A stretch of DNA of 30,150 bases, taken from assembly GCA_910583835.1 (NCBI GenBank), contig CAJTYM010000049.1, forward strand, positions 1-30,150, written 5' to 3'. A program made the translations under genes and the position numbers. The stretch comes from an uncultured Lachnospiraceae bacterium. GTDB lineage: Bacteria; Bacillota; Clostridia; Lachnospirales; Lachnospiraceae. The notes under the pieces are model-generated. The model was not told the origin of the DNA and did not search any database. It saw only the letters and a list, made by a program, of their open reading frames with translations. This document shows positions 1 to 8,710 of the stretch, piece after piece (positions within the stretch are counted from its first letter, which is position 1; every line of letters starts with the position of its first letter).

Positions 1-184
1 ATGCTAAGAAATACTAACTGCCTGAACAAGTCGCTGCTTTTTGTCCCCATTTGTGTAAATCGCCAATATCATATTTAATTCTTGCCTTTTGACCCCCGAA
101 TCCTTATAGAAAATACTAAGGGCTTTGCACCTTTTTTAAGTACTCGGCGCAGCAAAATCGAAAATGCAAAGAATATGATTGAAA

Positions 185-218
185 TTGAACACTTATGGCG
201 GTAAATATAAGATATAAT
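185..218 (+). promoter_or_regulatory. possible promoter of the GH43 gene
   Basis: An AT-rich stretch upstream of the GH43 gene holds TTGAAC at 185-190 and, 17 nt later, TAAGAT at 208-213. These overlap a better -10 box, TATAAT, at 213-218, which would be 22 nt from the -35. Either reading is imperfect. I see no recognisable gene or clear catabolite-repression (cre) operator in bases 1-261. Confidence 0.3.
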
Positions 219-261
219 CATAAATATGGGATACCATTTTAGGAAGAGAGGAGAAGGAGAG

Positions 262-3200
262 ATGAAGATGAAACGGATATTGGGCATTGCCATGACGGCG
301 GTCATGGCAGTGGGATTGCTTCCCTCTGCGGATGTGTCTGCGGCAGAGAACGCCTTAGCGGAACTGACACTTCCCTACACGGACGAGGGATACAAGATTG
401 CAGGAAATATCACACTTCCTGAGACGCTTGCGGACGGTGTTACGGAGATTGACTGGTCGTCCAGCAATGAAAGCGTAATCAATACGGAAAAACAGGAATT
501 TACGGCGGAACAGAAACAGGAGTACGGCGAACGCTATGAGGAAATTCCGGCAGGCGTGGTAACGCGCCAGGCACAAGATACTTCCGTCACGCTCACGGCA
601 AAGGTTGGAAACGACACAAAGAATTTCCAGGTAACGGTTAAGGCAAAGCCAAAGAAGAATGCGGAGCAGATGTATGAGGATGGGGATTTCACGGGTTATC
701 TCTATGCTTCTTTTGTGGAGCCGGAGGTCAGCGCTTACCGCCAGCAGGTGTATTTTGCTTCGTCCAACGATGGCGTCCATTGGGACGACCTGAACAGGAA
801 CAAGCCTGTCCTGGAATCGAAATTGGGAACGAAAGCGACGAGGGACCACTACATACTGCGTGCCCCGGAGGGAGACAGGTTCTATCTGATTGCCACGGAT
901 CTTGACTGCACAAGCGGGAAATGGGGAGAATTCGCAGCAAATGGCAGCAAATACCTGATGATATGGGAATCGGATGACCTCGTGAACTGGTCCGAGCAGA
1001 GGATGGTAAAGATTGCCGATGATATGACGGGCTGTGCCTGGGCGCCGGAGACTATTTATGATGAGGTGACCGGCGAGTATATTGTATATTGGTCCGGGCA
1101 GGATCTGCATCCGGGCAGCGACAGCTATAATAAAAAGATAGTATACGTTTCTCGTACCCGCGATTTCTACTCCTTTTCGGAGCAGCAGAAATTTGTCTAT
1201 CCGAATGGGACAGATGGGACGGTACATGGAACCAGCGACAGTTACATTGACACTACGATGATAAAGGGTTCGGATGGGCTGTATTACAGGGTTACGAAGT
1301 TTGAGGATATGCCAAGCAAATGGAACTGCGGCACGAAGGTATTTATGGACGTGGCAAAATACCCGATGGGCGAATACACCCGCGTGGAGACCAATTTATC
1401 AGAAGACGCTTTTGATGGGGTAGAGGGGCCGGGATGGTTCCGGTATAATAAGGATGATGCTGAGCGGACCGGATACAAATACTGCCTGATGCTGGACGGT
1501 TATAATGGCAAGAATGCCGGCGTCGGCTTTTTCCCGACAGCAATTGCGGATTTGAATACCGGGGCAGATGCAAAGGCAAATTTTACCAAGCTCGAAGGGG
1601 CTAAAATGCGTACCTGGGCGAAACATGGCGGAATCATGCCTCTGACCCAGGAAGAATATGAGCGGGTCAACCAGGCTTATCAGTATGCCCCGGAGATTGA
1701 CCTTTCCCCATATACCAGTGAGCAGCGGAAAGTATTTGACGCAGCAGGCTGCTATACGGCGGACAATAATCTGACAGGGCTGCAGGAGGCGGGATGGACG
1801 CTGCCAGCCGGCACAACGTTTGATAATGCTGAAAGGAAGTATCTCGGTATCAAAGGAAACCTTTCCATGGGAGATGGTTATGGGAAAGGCAAAGACTGGG
1901 TGGCAATCCAATTTTTGATGGCGAATAATTCTGCCGGGGACGCTGTGATAAAAGATGTCAGTGGAAACAGTATTTTTGGCTATTGCTATGCCAATACCGG
2001 ATTCTGGGCAGGCCATGGTGAACGGAGCTTTGGCGGAACCCTCATTGATAAGTATGGGATTAAGCGGCTTTCCAATTATGAAGGCACGCAAATCGGACCG
2101 TGCTCGGAAGCAGACAATACCGGACAGGGGGCGAATAACCAGGGCGCCCTGTGTACGCTGCTTTTCCAGAATGAAGAAGACTATTATACAGTTTCTGTTT
2201 ATATTGGCGGCAAGCATGTAAGTACGGAGAGTTACTCTGGCTCCTTTTCCGGAATTGGTGCAATTCAGACGCTTGAAAAGCAGTATTATGGCTCCCTGAA
2301 AATATTTGCCAGCGAGACAGGGAACATGCAGCAGGAGGAGCCTGTCAAACCGCCCATAAATGCGCCTGTGCTGACAGATGATAAAGATTTGCTCATGCAT
2401 GTCACCTTTGATGAAGCAGGTACAGGCTCCGGCACGTTTACGGCAGCCAAAGGAGGAACGGTTGCAGAACATGGGAAAGTCGCTTATGCGGATGGCGCAA
2501 ACGGCTCAAAAGCGCTTTCCATCGAGGAGAATGCAGCGGGCAATTATTTGGAACTTCCCCAAGGAATCCTGTCGGGGAAAGAAGCGGCGACATATACCTT
2601 TATGCTTAGGACGTCAAGTACGGCGAATGCGAACTGGATATTTATGACAACGCCGCTGGCGGATGGCAAACAGGAATACATGAAAGAAAAATATTTAGGC
2701 GTAGGCGGCGTCAAAGAGGGTCAGATGGAGGCAGAGCGGCACAACGATTCTTCCAGAAAAAGCATACTGCGGGTGGAGGATGATTTTTCCAGATGGAGAA
2801 ATGTTGCCGTGGTCTATGAATCCGGCGGCACGAAGGTATATTTGGATGGCGAATTGGCTAGTTCCGATGAGCACCAGATAGATATCGGGCAGTTGATGAC
2901 AGAAAATGCCGCTACTTGGCTTGGACACGCAAACTGGGGGGACGGCGAAGGATTTTCGGGTATGATAGATGATTTCCGTATTTATGGAAGGGTTCTGGGT
3001 GCGGAGGAAATTTCCGCAATCGCCAGGAGCAATGAGGTTCTCTCTGCGGAATCCAACCGTTTATTGATGGAGACGACATTTACCCAGAATGGCAAAGAGG
3101 TCTGGTCATTGGCAGCGCAGGGGAATGCGGCGGTTAAGACAAAGGTTACAAACTACAGCAAAGGCAGACGCAGCCTTGTTTACTGCATGACAGGATATGC

Positions 3201-6066
3201 AGAAAACGGAACGGTCACCGAACAGGAGCGGCAAATTGGGGAAACGGTAAAGGTGAAATCTCTGGGAACCGCAGCCTTTACTGGTGAAGTTTCGGCTAAA
3301 GCGGGGACGGCGTATTATGCGCTGACCGTAAAAGATATTACGGATGCAGGACGCGCGCAGGAATTTGACGCAGGCTATCTTCCGGTAGGGAATGCGTTGA
3401 GCGTGCAGATGATAGCCGGAATGTATCAGGCGCAGGACGGTACGCAGATGGTTGTCTCCGTAAGCGGTGTGAATGGCGCGCAGGTAACGGCGGGAAATAG
3501 AACGCTGACGGCAGTTCTGGAAAATGGCGCGGTCGTGCTAAAGGACGGCGGGACAGTATTTGCCACAAAAAGCAGCGCTTCTGTCTCGGAAGGAGAACTC
3601 TCTGCCGCAATTACGGCAGAGCCGGTTGCGCTTACTAAGAGCAGCGGGGGAAATCCGATATTACGCACGGACAAGGATGGAAACCGCATCTACGGCGGAG
3701 ACCCGGCGGCGGTTGTCATCGGGGATGAGGTGTATCTTGTTATCGGCCATGATAATGGGCATAAGGGCAACAACAATGAAAATTATTACAACATGCCGGA
3801 CTGGCAGTATTATACCTCCACAGATATGAAGACCTGGACGCACAAGGGTCAGTTCATGAATCAGGCGGACATTCCCTGGAAATCGCAGAACAATGTCGCC
3901 TGGGCAAGCCAGATGACGCCTTATACGAATAAAGATACCGGGGAGACGAAATATTATTTCTATTTCTGTACGACATACAGCGGGGGAACCCATGGCATCG
4001 GCGTTGCGGTTGCCGACAATCCGGGGGGACCCTACCAGGCAACATCGGCTCCGCTTGTAAAAGGTGCGGACACCTGGGCGGACGGAATTGGCAATGCCGG
4101 GCATCACGATATTGACCCTACCGTCTGGATTGATACGGATGAAGAAGGCGAAGAGCACCGTTACCTGATGTGGGGGAATACCACCTGTTTCCTGGCAGAA
4201 CTCAATGAGGACATGGTAAGCATTAAGGATGTAAACGGGGATGGTGAGATTACCATAGACCATACGGGCAGCGATGACCACGACATTAAATATATCAAGT
4301 TTGAAAACACGCTGCCCGGACAGGGCTTTACGGAGGCTCCCTGGCTCTACCGCAGACAGGATGAAAATGGCAATTACTATGGAAAATATTATATGTTTGC
4401 CGCCTGGGGGTGGGCTGAGAAGATGGGCTACGCAACGGCGGATGACCCCTGGGGTCCATGGACGTTCCAGGAAATCATCATGGAGAACACCCTGACCTCG
4501 AACACGAACCATCCGGCAGTCATCGACTTTAAGGGCAAGACGTATTTTATTTACCACAACGGCTCGCTTCCGGGCGGTAACGGCGGGAACCGCAGCGTCT
4601 GTATCCAGGAACTGAAGTTCCGTGAAGATGGCAGCATAGGCATGATGGAAGATTTGTCCCTGGGGCTTGATGGATCTGCCAGCGAAATACGAACTTCTGA
4701 CAACCGTTTGCTTGGGCACGTAACGCTGGGCAATACACAGGGGTTCGTGGTAGGCGCGGACGGAGGTCTGGGTCAGGGCGAATACAAGATGGATGTAAAG
4801 GGATTTGCGAAAGAAAACGGATACGATACCCAGTGGCAGATTGTGCCGGCAAGGTACGTTCCCCAAGGGGAGAACAGCGACTATTATGTTTCAATCCAAT
4901 CCGCCAATGTGACAGGGTATTTTATCAAGACGGAAGCCGCACAGACAAAGCTTGCCTCGGATAACATGGATACTATGGGCGCGATGATGAGCTATAAGAC
5001 TGTGAAGGCCCTGGACGGCTCAGATGGAGTATCGTTTGAGAGCGTGGCATTTCCGGGCAGATACCTCGCCTTTGTGGGAGGGAAGCTTGTTACGGCAAAG
5101 CCTGTCTCACTGGCAGCGTGTTCGTTTGCCATTGCAGAGCCTGGTACGGGAGCGGAGAATCAGAAAGCAGCCGACAATGTCGCCGCATTGATTAATAAGA
5201 TTTGCAGCGTAGGCTATAATTCTGCCAGCAAGGCGGCGATTGACGCGGCGAGAAAGGCATACGATGCTTTGAGCGATGCGCAGAAGAAACTGGTACCATC
5301 GGAAACAGTAAAGAAACTGACGGAGGCAGAGGGAAGTTACGAACGCCTGAAAAATGAGGCAGAACAGGCGAAGAAGCAAAAAGAAGAGGAAGAACGAAAG
5401 AAAAAGGAAGAGGAAGAAAAGAAACAGGCACAGGCCGGCACTGTTGCCCTCTCAGAGACCCAAAAAGCCATTACCACAGTGAACACCGATAAGGGCGATG
5501 TGAAAGGAAGTACATTTGCAGCGCTGAAAGCGAAGGCAACGGGGGGCAAGAAATCGGTCACGGTTTCCTGGAGCAAGGTCAAGGGAGTTTCCGGCTATAT
5601 GGTATATGGGGCGCAGTGCGGCAAGAAAATGAAACTTTTAAAGACGCTTCCAGCTTCCAGCAAATCTTATAAGGCAACGAAGCTGGGCAAGGGAAAATAT
5701 TACAAGTATATCGTGGTTGCCTACAAAGTGATTTATGGAGAGAAACGCACGGTAGCAACGTCTGTCTCTGTCCATGCCTGCACAAATGGCGATAGATACA
5801 AGAATCCATCCGGTGTAGGCATCCGTAAGACGAAAGTAACTGTGAAGAAAGGCAAGACCAGTTCCTTAAAACCTACATTGAAGACGAAAGGAAAAGGCGT
5901 ATTGAAGACCCATATTGCGAAGTTCCGCTATGAGTCTTCGAATCCTCAGGTTGCCACGGTAACAAAGAAGGGCAAGGTCAAAGGTATCCGCAAGGGCAAG
6001 AGCTGCTATATTTATATTTATGCCCAGAACGGCATGTATAAACGGGTAAAAGTGACCGTGAAATAA
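262..6066 (+). CDS. secreted multidomain tandem GH43 glycoside hydrolase
   Basis: This is a predicted extracellular hydrolase of about 1934 residues, probably acting on arabinofuranosyl side chains of arabinan or arabinoxylan. ATG 262 is chosen over the in-frame ATG 226 because AGGAG lies 8 nt upstream; ATG 268 is also possible. Domains: signal peptide (1-~27), degenerate Ig-like domain (~30-127), first GH43 propeller (~138-470; candidate D195, D330, E388), unassigned beta region (~477-690), LamG-like domain (~706-923), second GH43 (~1129-1454; D1147 in YGGDP, D1285 in DIDPTVW, E1358 in GFTEAPW), AbfB-like beta-trefoil (~1484-1628, tentative), a helical/Lys-Glu coiled segment (~1630-1740), then Lys-rich Fn3 (~1752-1843) and Big2-like (~1852-1934) domains. 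There is no LPXTG motif; the basic C terminus could hold it to the wall (inference). A DxNxDGxI calcium-loop sequence (1323-1334) sits inside the second GH43. The GH43 assignment is firm; the substrate is not. Confidence 0.93.
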   Translation: MKMKRILGIAMTAVMAVGLLPSADVSAAENALAELTLPYTDEGYKIAGNITLPETLADGVTEIDWSSSNESVINTEKQEFTAEQKQEYGERYEEIPAGVVTRQAQDTSVTLTAKVGNDTKNFQVTVKAKPKKNAEQMYEDGDFTGYLYASFVEPEVSAYRQQVYFASSNDGVHWDDLNRNKPVLESKLGTKATRDHYILRAPEGDRFYLIATDLDCTSGKWGEFAANGSKYLMIWESDDLVNWSEQRMVKIADDMTGCAWAPETIYDEVTGEYIVYWSGQDLHPGSDSYNKKIVYVSRTRDFYSFSEQQKFVYPNGTDGTVHGTSDSYIDTTMIKGSDGLYYRVTKFEDMPSKWNCGTKVFMDVAKYPMGEYTRVETNLSEDAFDGVEGPGWFRYNKDDAERTGYKYCLMLDGYNGKNAGVGFFPTAIADLNTGADAKANFTKLEGAKMRTWAKHGGIMPLTQEEYERVNQAYQYAPEIDLSPYTSEQRKVFDAAGCYTADNNLTGLQEAGWTLPAGTTFDNAERKYLGIKGNLSMGDGYGKGKDWVAIQFLMANNSAGDAVIKDVSGNSIFGYCYANTGFWAGHGERSFGGTLIDKYGIKRLSNYEGTQIGPCSEADNTGQGANNQGALCTLLFQNEEDYYTVSVYIGGKHVSTESYSGSFSGIGAIQTLEKQYYGSLKIFASETGNMQQEEPVKPPINAPVLTDDKDLLMHVTFDEAGTGSGTFTAAKGGTVAEHGKVAYADGANGSKALSIEENAAGNYLELPQGILSGKEAATYTFMLRTSSTANANWIFMTTPLADGKQEYMKEKYLGVGGVKEGQMEAERHNDSSRKSILRVEDDFSRWRNVAVVYESGGTKVYLDGELASSDEHQIDIGQLMTENAATWLGHANWGDGEGFSGMIDDFRIYGRVLGAEEISAIARSNEVLSAESNRLLMETTFTQNGKEVWSLAAQGNAAVKTKVTNYSKGRRSLVYCMTGYAENGTVTEQERQIGETVKVKSLGTAAFTGEVSAKAGTAYYALTVKDITDAGRAQEFDAGYLPVGNALSVQMIAGMYQAQDGTQMVVSVSGVNGAQVTAGNRTLTAVLENGAVVLKDGGTVFATKSSASVSEGELSAAITAEPVALTKSSGGNPILRTDKDGNRIYGGDPAAVVIGDEVYLVIGHDNGHKGNNNENYYNMPDWQYYTSTDMKTWTHKGQFMNQADIPWKSQNNVAWASQMTPYTNKDTGETKYYFYFCTTYSGGTHGIGVAVADNPGGPYQATSAPLVKGADTWADGIGNAGHHDIDPTVWIDTDEEGEEHRYLMWGNTTCFLAELNEDMVSIKDVNGDGEITIDHTGSDDHDIKYIKFENTLPGQGFTEAPWLYRRQDENGNYYGKYYMFAAWGWAEKMGYATADDPWGPWTFQEIIMENTLTSNTNHPAVIDFKGKTYFIYHNGSLPGGNGGNRSVCIQELKFREDGSIGMMEDLSLGLDGSASEIRTSDNRLLGHVTLGNTQGFVVGADGGLGQGEYKMDVKGFAKENGYDTQWQIVPARYVPQGENSDYYVSIQSANVTGYFIKTEAAQTKLASDNMDTMGAMMSYKTVKALDGSDGVSFESVAFPGRYLAFVGGKLVTAKPVSLAACSFAIAEPGTGAENQKAADNVAALINKICSVGYNSASKAAIDAARKAYDALSDAQKKLVPSETVKKLTEAEGSYERLKNEAEQAKKQKEEEERKKKEEEEKKQAQAGTVALSETQKAITTVNTDKGDVKGSTFAALKAKATGGKKSVTVSWSKVKGVSGYMVYGAQCGKKMKLLKTLPASSKSYKATKLGKGKYYKYIVVAYKVIYGEKRTVATSVSVHACTNGDRYKNPSGVGIRKTKVTVKKGKTSSLKPTLKTKGKGVLKTHIAKFRYESSNPQVATVTKKGKVKGIRKGKSCYIYIYAQNGMYKRVKVTVK

Positions 6067-6103
6067 GAACAGCCATTCTGCAGATGATGGCTGTGCAGAA
6101 AGA

Positions 6104-6135
6104 GAGGGATGGTAACGCAGAGGTTACCATCCCTC
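6104..6135 (+). terminator. hairpin after the GH43 gene
   Basis: A perfect 13-bp stem (6104-6116 with 6123-6135) and a 6-nt loop lie 38 nt after the GH43 stop codon. A second small hairpin, 6070-6076 with 6087-6093, precedes it. No run of T follows, so termination is plausible by position but not by a canonical tail. Confidence 0.45.
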
Positions 6136-6162
6136 CTTGCGGTAGGAAAGAAAAATGAGATA

Positions 6163-6191
6163 TTGCAGTTTATAATAAAAGATGCTATAAT
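6163..6191 (+). promoter_or_regulatory. promoter of the SLC13 transporter unit
   Basis: TTGCAG (6163-6168), a 17-nt spacer and a perfect TATAAT (6186-6191) make a good sigma-A promoter. Transcription from about 6198 would give a leader of roughly 215 nt before the transporter start. Confidence 0.6.
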
Positions 6192-6250
6192 CGACATCGG
6201 CAATGTTCAGTAATTGCAAAAATTTATGTATTGCGTCTGTATAAGGACAC

Positions 6251-6306
6251 GGCTGCAGCCAGTTTACGGCAGATGCTGCAGCCTATAGATGGATTTTAGC
6301 TGCCGT
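6251..6306 (+). promoter_or_regulatory. structured 5' leader with competing hairpins
   Basis: A 9-bp perfect stem pairs 6251-6259 with 6275-6283. A second stem, 6266-6272 with 6300-6306, uses bases from the loop and 3' strand region of the first, so the two cannot fully coexist. A third hairpin of about 8 bp follows near 6319-6342. This layout suits a cis-acting RNA switch or attenuator, but I cannot match it to a named riboswitch class. I see nothing else in the 6067-6414 gap beyond the terminator and promoter listed separately. Confidence 0.35.
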
Positions 6307-6414
6307 TTCCTATATAAGATTAAGGGTCGTTTTCTTTAATCGCATGTGAATCAAAATTACTGCAGCAGCAGATACGATAGAAAAAATGAAAAATTATGTT
6401 AGGAGATGATTCGC

Positions 6415-7773
6415 TTGACAGCGGCACAGATTTTAGCAGTAACAATATTTGTTGTTATGTTTGTTTTGATTGTTTTAGACAAAATTGAGAGACATTATGT
6501 CACATTAGGATGCGGATTTTTGACAGTTGTGGGGGTATTTGGCATAATCATGAGAGATACCCATGCAATCTATGAGACATTGAATCTGCGGTGCATATTT
6601 ACATTAAGGTTTTGGTATGTTACGGGAAGCGAAGGCGAGAGCACAGCAGGAATTAACTGGGCAACCATTATATTTATTGCCGGCATGATGATTATGGTGG
6701 AAGGCATGGCGAAAGCCGGATTTTTCCGCTGGCTGTGCATGCTGCTGGCAAAGGCTGTCAATTATAAGCCGATTCCATTGTTTGTTGCCTTTATGATTAT
6801 GTCGGCAGGCCTTGCGATGTTTATCGACAGTATCACCGTAATCCTGTTTCTGGTGGCAGTCACCATAGAACTTGCAAAGTTACTGAAATTTAACCCGATA
6901 CCGATGGTACTGTCAGAAATTTTCTGCGCGAACCTTGGCGGTTCGGCTACGATGTGCGGAGACCCGCCAAACATTATCATTGGTACGTCATTAGGCTATT
7001 CGTTCGGTGATTTTATCACGAATACGGGCGTTATGGCGGGCATCAGCCTGATTATTATTGTCTTCTATTTCCTGTTGGTGTTCCACAAGGATTTAAAGAC
7101 GAAAGATGGTGAGAAGATTGATATTTCCACTATGCCAACTCCGCGTGAAGCCATTTTGGATAAGCGTGAATTCGCAATCAGCAGCGTGATATTTGCATGT
7201 GCGGTCATCCTTCTGGTGACACATGAATATACCGGGCTTACAGTGGCGTTTATCGGGACGTCGATTGCGATTGTCACCTTACTGACATCCTGGAAATATG
7301 CAGTGGAGCTGTTGAAGAAAGTTGATTATAAGACATTATTGTTCTTCATCGGTCTTTTTATGGTAGTTGGCGGACTGGAGCAGACTAACATCCTGGAAAT
7401 GATTGCCGGATTTATTGGCAAGGTGAGCGGAGATAACCTGTACATAATGGTAGCGATTATCCTCTGGATATCCGCGGTGGCAAGTGCGCTTGTCGATAAC
7501 ATACCGTTTGCAGCTACCATGGTTCCGGTCATTAAGAGCCTTTCCGCTGCACAGGGCGTGGACCTTTCCACACTTACCTGGGCGCTTTCCATGGGTACGG
7601 ATATCGGAGGAAGCGCAACCCCAATCGGTGCTTCTGCCAACGTAGTAGGGACATCGGTTGCCGCAAAGAACGGCTATGTCATTGGCTGGGGAAAATACTG
7701 TAAAGCGGCAGTGCCGGCGACATTGATTGTAATCACGGTATCTATGTTGTTTATTTTTGCTCGCTATTGTTAA
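6415..7773 (+). CDS. SLC13/ArsB/NhaD-family membrane transporter
   Basis: This is a polytopic inner-membrane transporter of 452 residues. TTG 6415 is preferred over ATG 6406 because AGGAG (6401-6405) abuts ATG 6406 directly but sits 9 nt before TTG 6415. Two related re-entrant-loop motifs mark the ion transporter superfamily: GGSATMCGDPPN in the first half (G182-N186 for GDPPN) and GGSATPIGASAN in the second half (from G398). Hydrophobic segments fill both halves, consistent with an internally duplicated fold. GDPPN is shared by ArsB arsenite pumps, NhaD Na+/H+ antiporters and SLC13 anion carriers, so the substrate cannot be read from sequence. The length of ~450 residues is usual. It is probably co-transcribed with the kinase-like gene 73 nt downstream and sits behind a structured leader. 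Confidence 0.87.
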   Translation: MTAAQILAVTIFVVMFVLIVLDKIERHYVTLGCGFLTVVGVFGIIMRDTHAIYETLNLRCIFTLRFWYVTGSEGESTAGINWATIIFIAGMMIMVEGMAKAGFFRWLCMLLAKAVNYKPIPLFVAFMIMSAGLAMFIDSITVILFLVAVTIELAKLLKFNPIPMVLSEIFCANLGGSATMCGDPPNIIIGTSLGYSFGDFITNTGVMAGISLIIIVFYFLLVFHKDLKTKDGEKIDISTMPTPREAILDKREFAISSVIFACAVILLVTHEYTGLTVAFIGTSIAIVTLLTSWKYAVELLKKVDYKTLLFFIGLFMVVGGLEQTNILEMIAGFIGKVSGDNLYIMVAIILWISAVASALVDNIPFAATMVPVIKSLSAAQGVDLSTLTWALSMGTDIGGSATPIGASANVVGTSVAAKNGYVIGWGKYCKAAVPATLIVITVSMLFIFARYC

Positions 7774-7846
7774 CTGGCAGCCTGGCATGATATGCGATAG
7801 GCTGAAATATCATTCAGATGGCGATGTCTGAGAGAGGAGGAATCGT

Positions 7847-8452
7847 GTGAGCGAACAATTAATTATTACGTTAAGCCGTGAATTCGGCAGTGCGGGACAT
7901 GAAATTGCAGAGAAAATTGCCAAGGATTTGGGTCTTAAGTTTTATGACAGAAGTATGCTGGATGAGATTGCAACGCAGATGGATGTCAACATTGAGGTCC
8001 TTGAGAAATACGATGAAAAGCCAAGGAACCGCATCCTGTCAAGGAGGGTTGGCAAATATTCTAATTCCATGGAGGAAATCCTGGCGGAGACCCAGTTTGA
8101 TTTTATCAAAGAGAAAGCGGAAAGCGGTGAATCCTTCGTCATCGTGGGACGCTGTTCTGAGACCGTGCTGCAGGATGTGGAAGGAATGATTTCCATCTTT
8201 GTCAACGGAAATAAGGAATGCAAAGTGAAACGCGTTATGGACAAATACCAATTGAGCAGGGAGGATGCCTTAAAGAAAATGGAACGGCATGATTTCAAGC
8301 GCAAACGCTATCATAACAGGCATTCCGAGCATAAATGGGGCGATTCGCGGTTTTATGATATCTGTATCAACAGCAGCCCGCTTGGCGTTTCCGGAACGGT
8401 AAAAGTCCTGGAGAATTATATCAATGAGCGTGAATCCCAGCGCAGGAAATAA
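7847..8452 (+). CDS. cytidylate kinase-like protein
   Basis: This soluble protein of 201 residues starts at GTG 7847, preceded by a strong GAGGAGG at about 5 nt spacing. The N terminus (ITLSREFGSAGHEIAEKIA) carries the GSAG-type P-loop typical of the cytidylate kinase-like family (Cytidylate_kin2), which differs from the housekeeping CMP kinase Cmk. A central Arg/Lys-rich segment (around RHDFKRKRYHNRHSEHKWGD) resembles a lid region. The true substrate of this family is not established, so nucleoside-monophosphate kinase activity is inference from the fold. It lies 73 nt after the SLC13-type transporter and before a hairpin, so the two probably form one transcription unit. Confidence 0.83.
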   Translation: MSEQLIITLSREFGSAGHEIAEKIAKDLGLKFYDRSMLDEIATQMDVNIEVLEKYDEKPRNRILSRRVGKYSNSMEEILAETQFDFIKEKAESGESFVIVGRCSETVLQDVEGMISIFVNGNKECKVKRVMDKYQLSREDALKKMERHDFKRKRYHNRHSEHKWGDSRFYDICINSSPLGVSGTVKVLENYINERESQRRK

Positions 8453-8497
8453 TCAGTGGGTTCTCACGTGCCCACAAAATAGTACAATGTATAAAGG

Positions 8498-8530
8498 CAA
8501 CCACTTGTTCGCAATGCTTACAAGTGGTTG
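8498..8530 (+). terminator. hairpin after the kinase-like gene
   Basis: An 11-bp perfect stem (8498-8508 with 8520-8530) with an 11-nt loop is followed only by TTTACA, so the U-tract is weak. It separates the transporter/kinase-like unit from the next promoter. Confidence 0.5.
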
Positions 8531-8559
8531 TTTACATATATTCCAGAATATGCTATGAT
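8531..8559 (+). promoter_or_regulatory. promoter of the small peptide/DUF512/der operon
   Basis: TTTACA (8531-8536), a 17-nt spacer and TATGAT (8554-8559), with an extended -10 TG at 8551-8552, form a strong sigma-A promoter directly after the preceding hairpin. The predicted start near 8566 leaves a short leader before the ATG at 8594. Confidence 0.65.
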
Positions 8560-8593
8560 AAAGGCAAAAATGTAAAGGAATGCGAGGAAACGT

Positions 8594-8704
8594 ATGTTAG
8601 TATTTATAATTGGCGGAGTAGTTTTAGTAGCAGTGATTATTGCAGTGGTAGCGTCTGTGGCAGGCGCTGTGGCAGGAGTCGTGGACGAGGAAAGTGAAGA
8701 GTAA
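8594..8704 (+). CDS. 36-residue single-span membrane peptide
   Basis: A short reading frame of 36 codons plus TAA follows the promoter at 8531-8559 and has an upstream AGGAA element. The product starts MLVFIIGG and is almost wholly hydrophobic (Val, Ile, Ala, Gly) up to about residue 29. It ends in an acidic tail, VVDEESEE, which suggests one membrane helix with a short charged terminus. It ends 6 nt before the GTG of the DUF512 gene, so it would be the first cistron of the long operon. I do not recognise a family. The support is promoter position, ribosome-binding context and tight coupling; function is unknown, and it could instead be a translated leader peptide. Confidence 0.55.
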   Translation: MLVFIIGGVVLVAVIIAVVASVAGAVAGVVDEESEE

Positions 8705-8710
8705 CAGGGC

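Noticed and set aside
1..184. Gene or terminator at the left edge
   Set aside because: No frame with a start, ribosome binding site or recognisable product was found, and the only hairpin near 107-137 is weak.
4228..4263. DVNGDGEITID as a dockerin domain
   Set aside because: A dockerin needs two such repeats with adjoining helices. Only one loop is present and it is inside the GH43 domain, so a cellulosome link is unsupported.
3661..4866. Long minus-strand open frame of 401 codons opposite the second GH43 domain, with others at 355-1227 and 1399-2472
   Set aside because: They lie wholly opposite a convincing GH43 coding sequence, have no recognisable motifs or ribosome binding sites, and their composition is that of a complementary-strand shadow.
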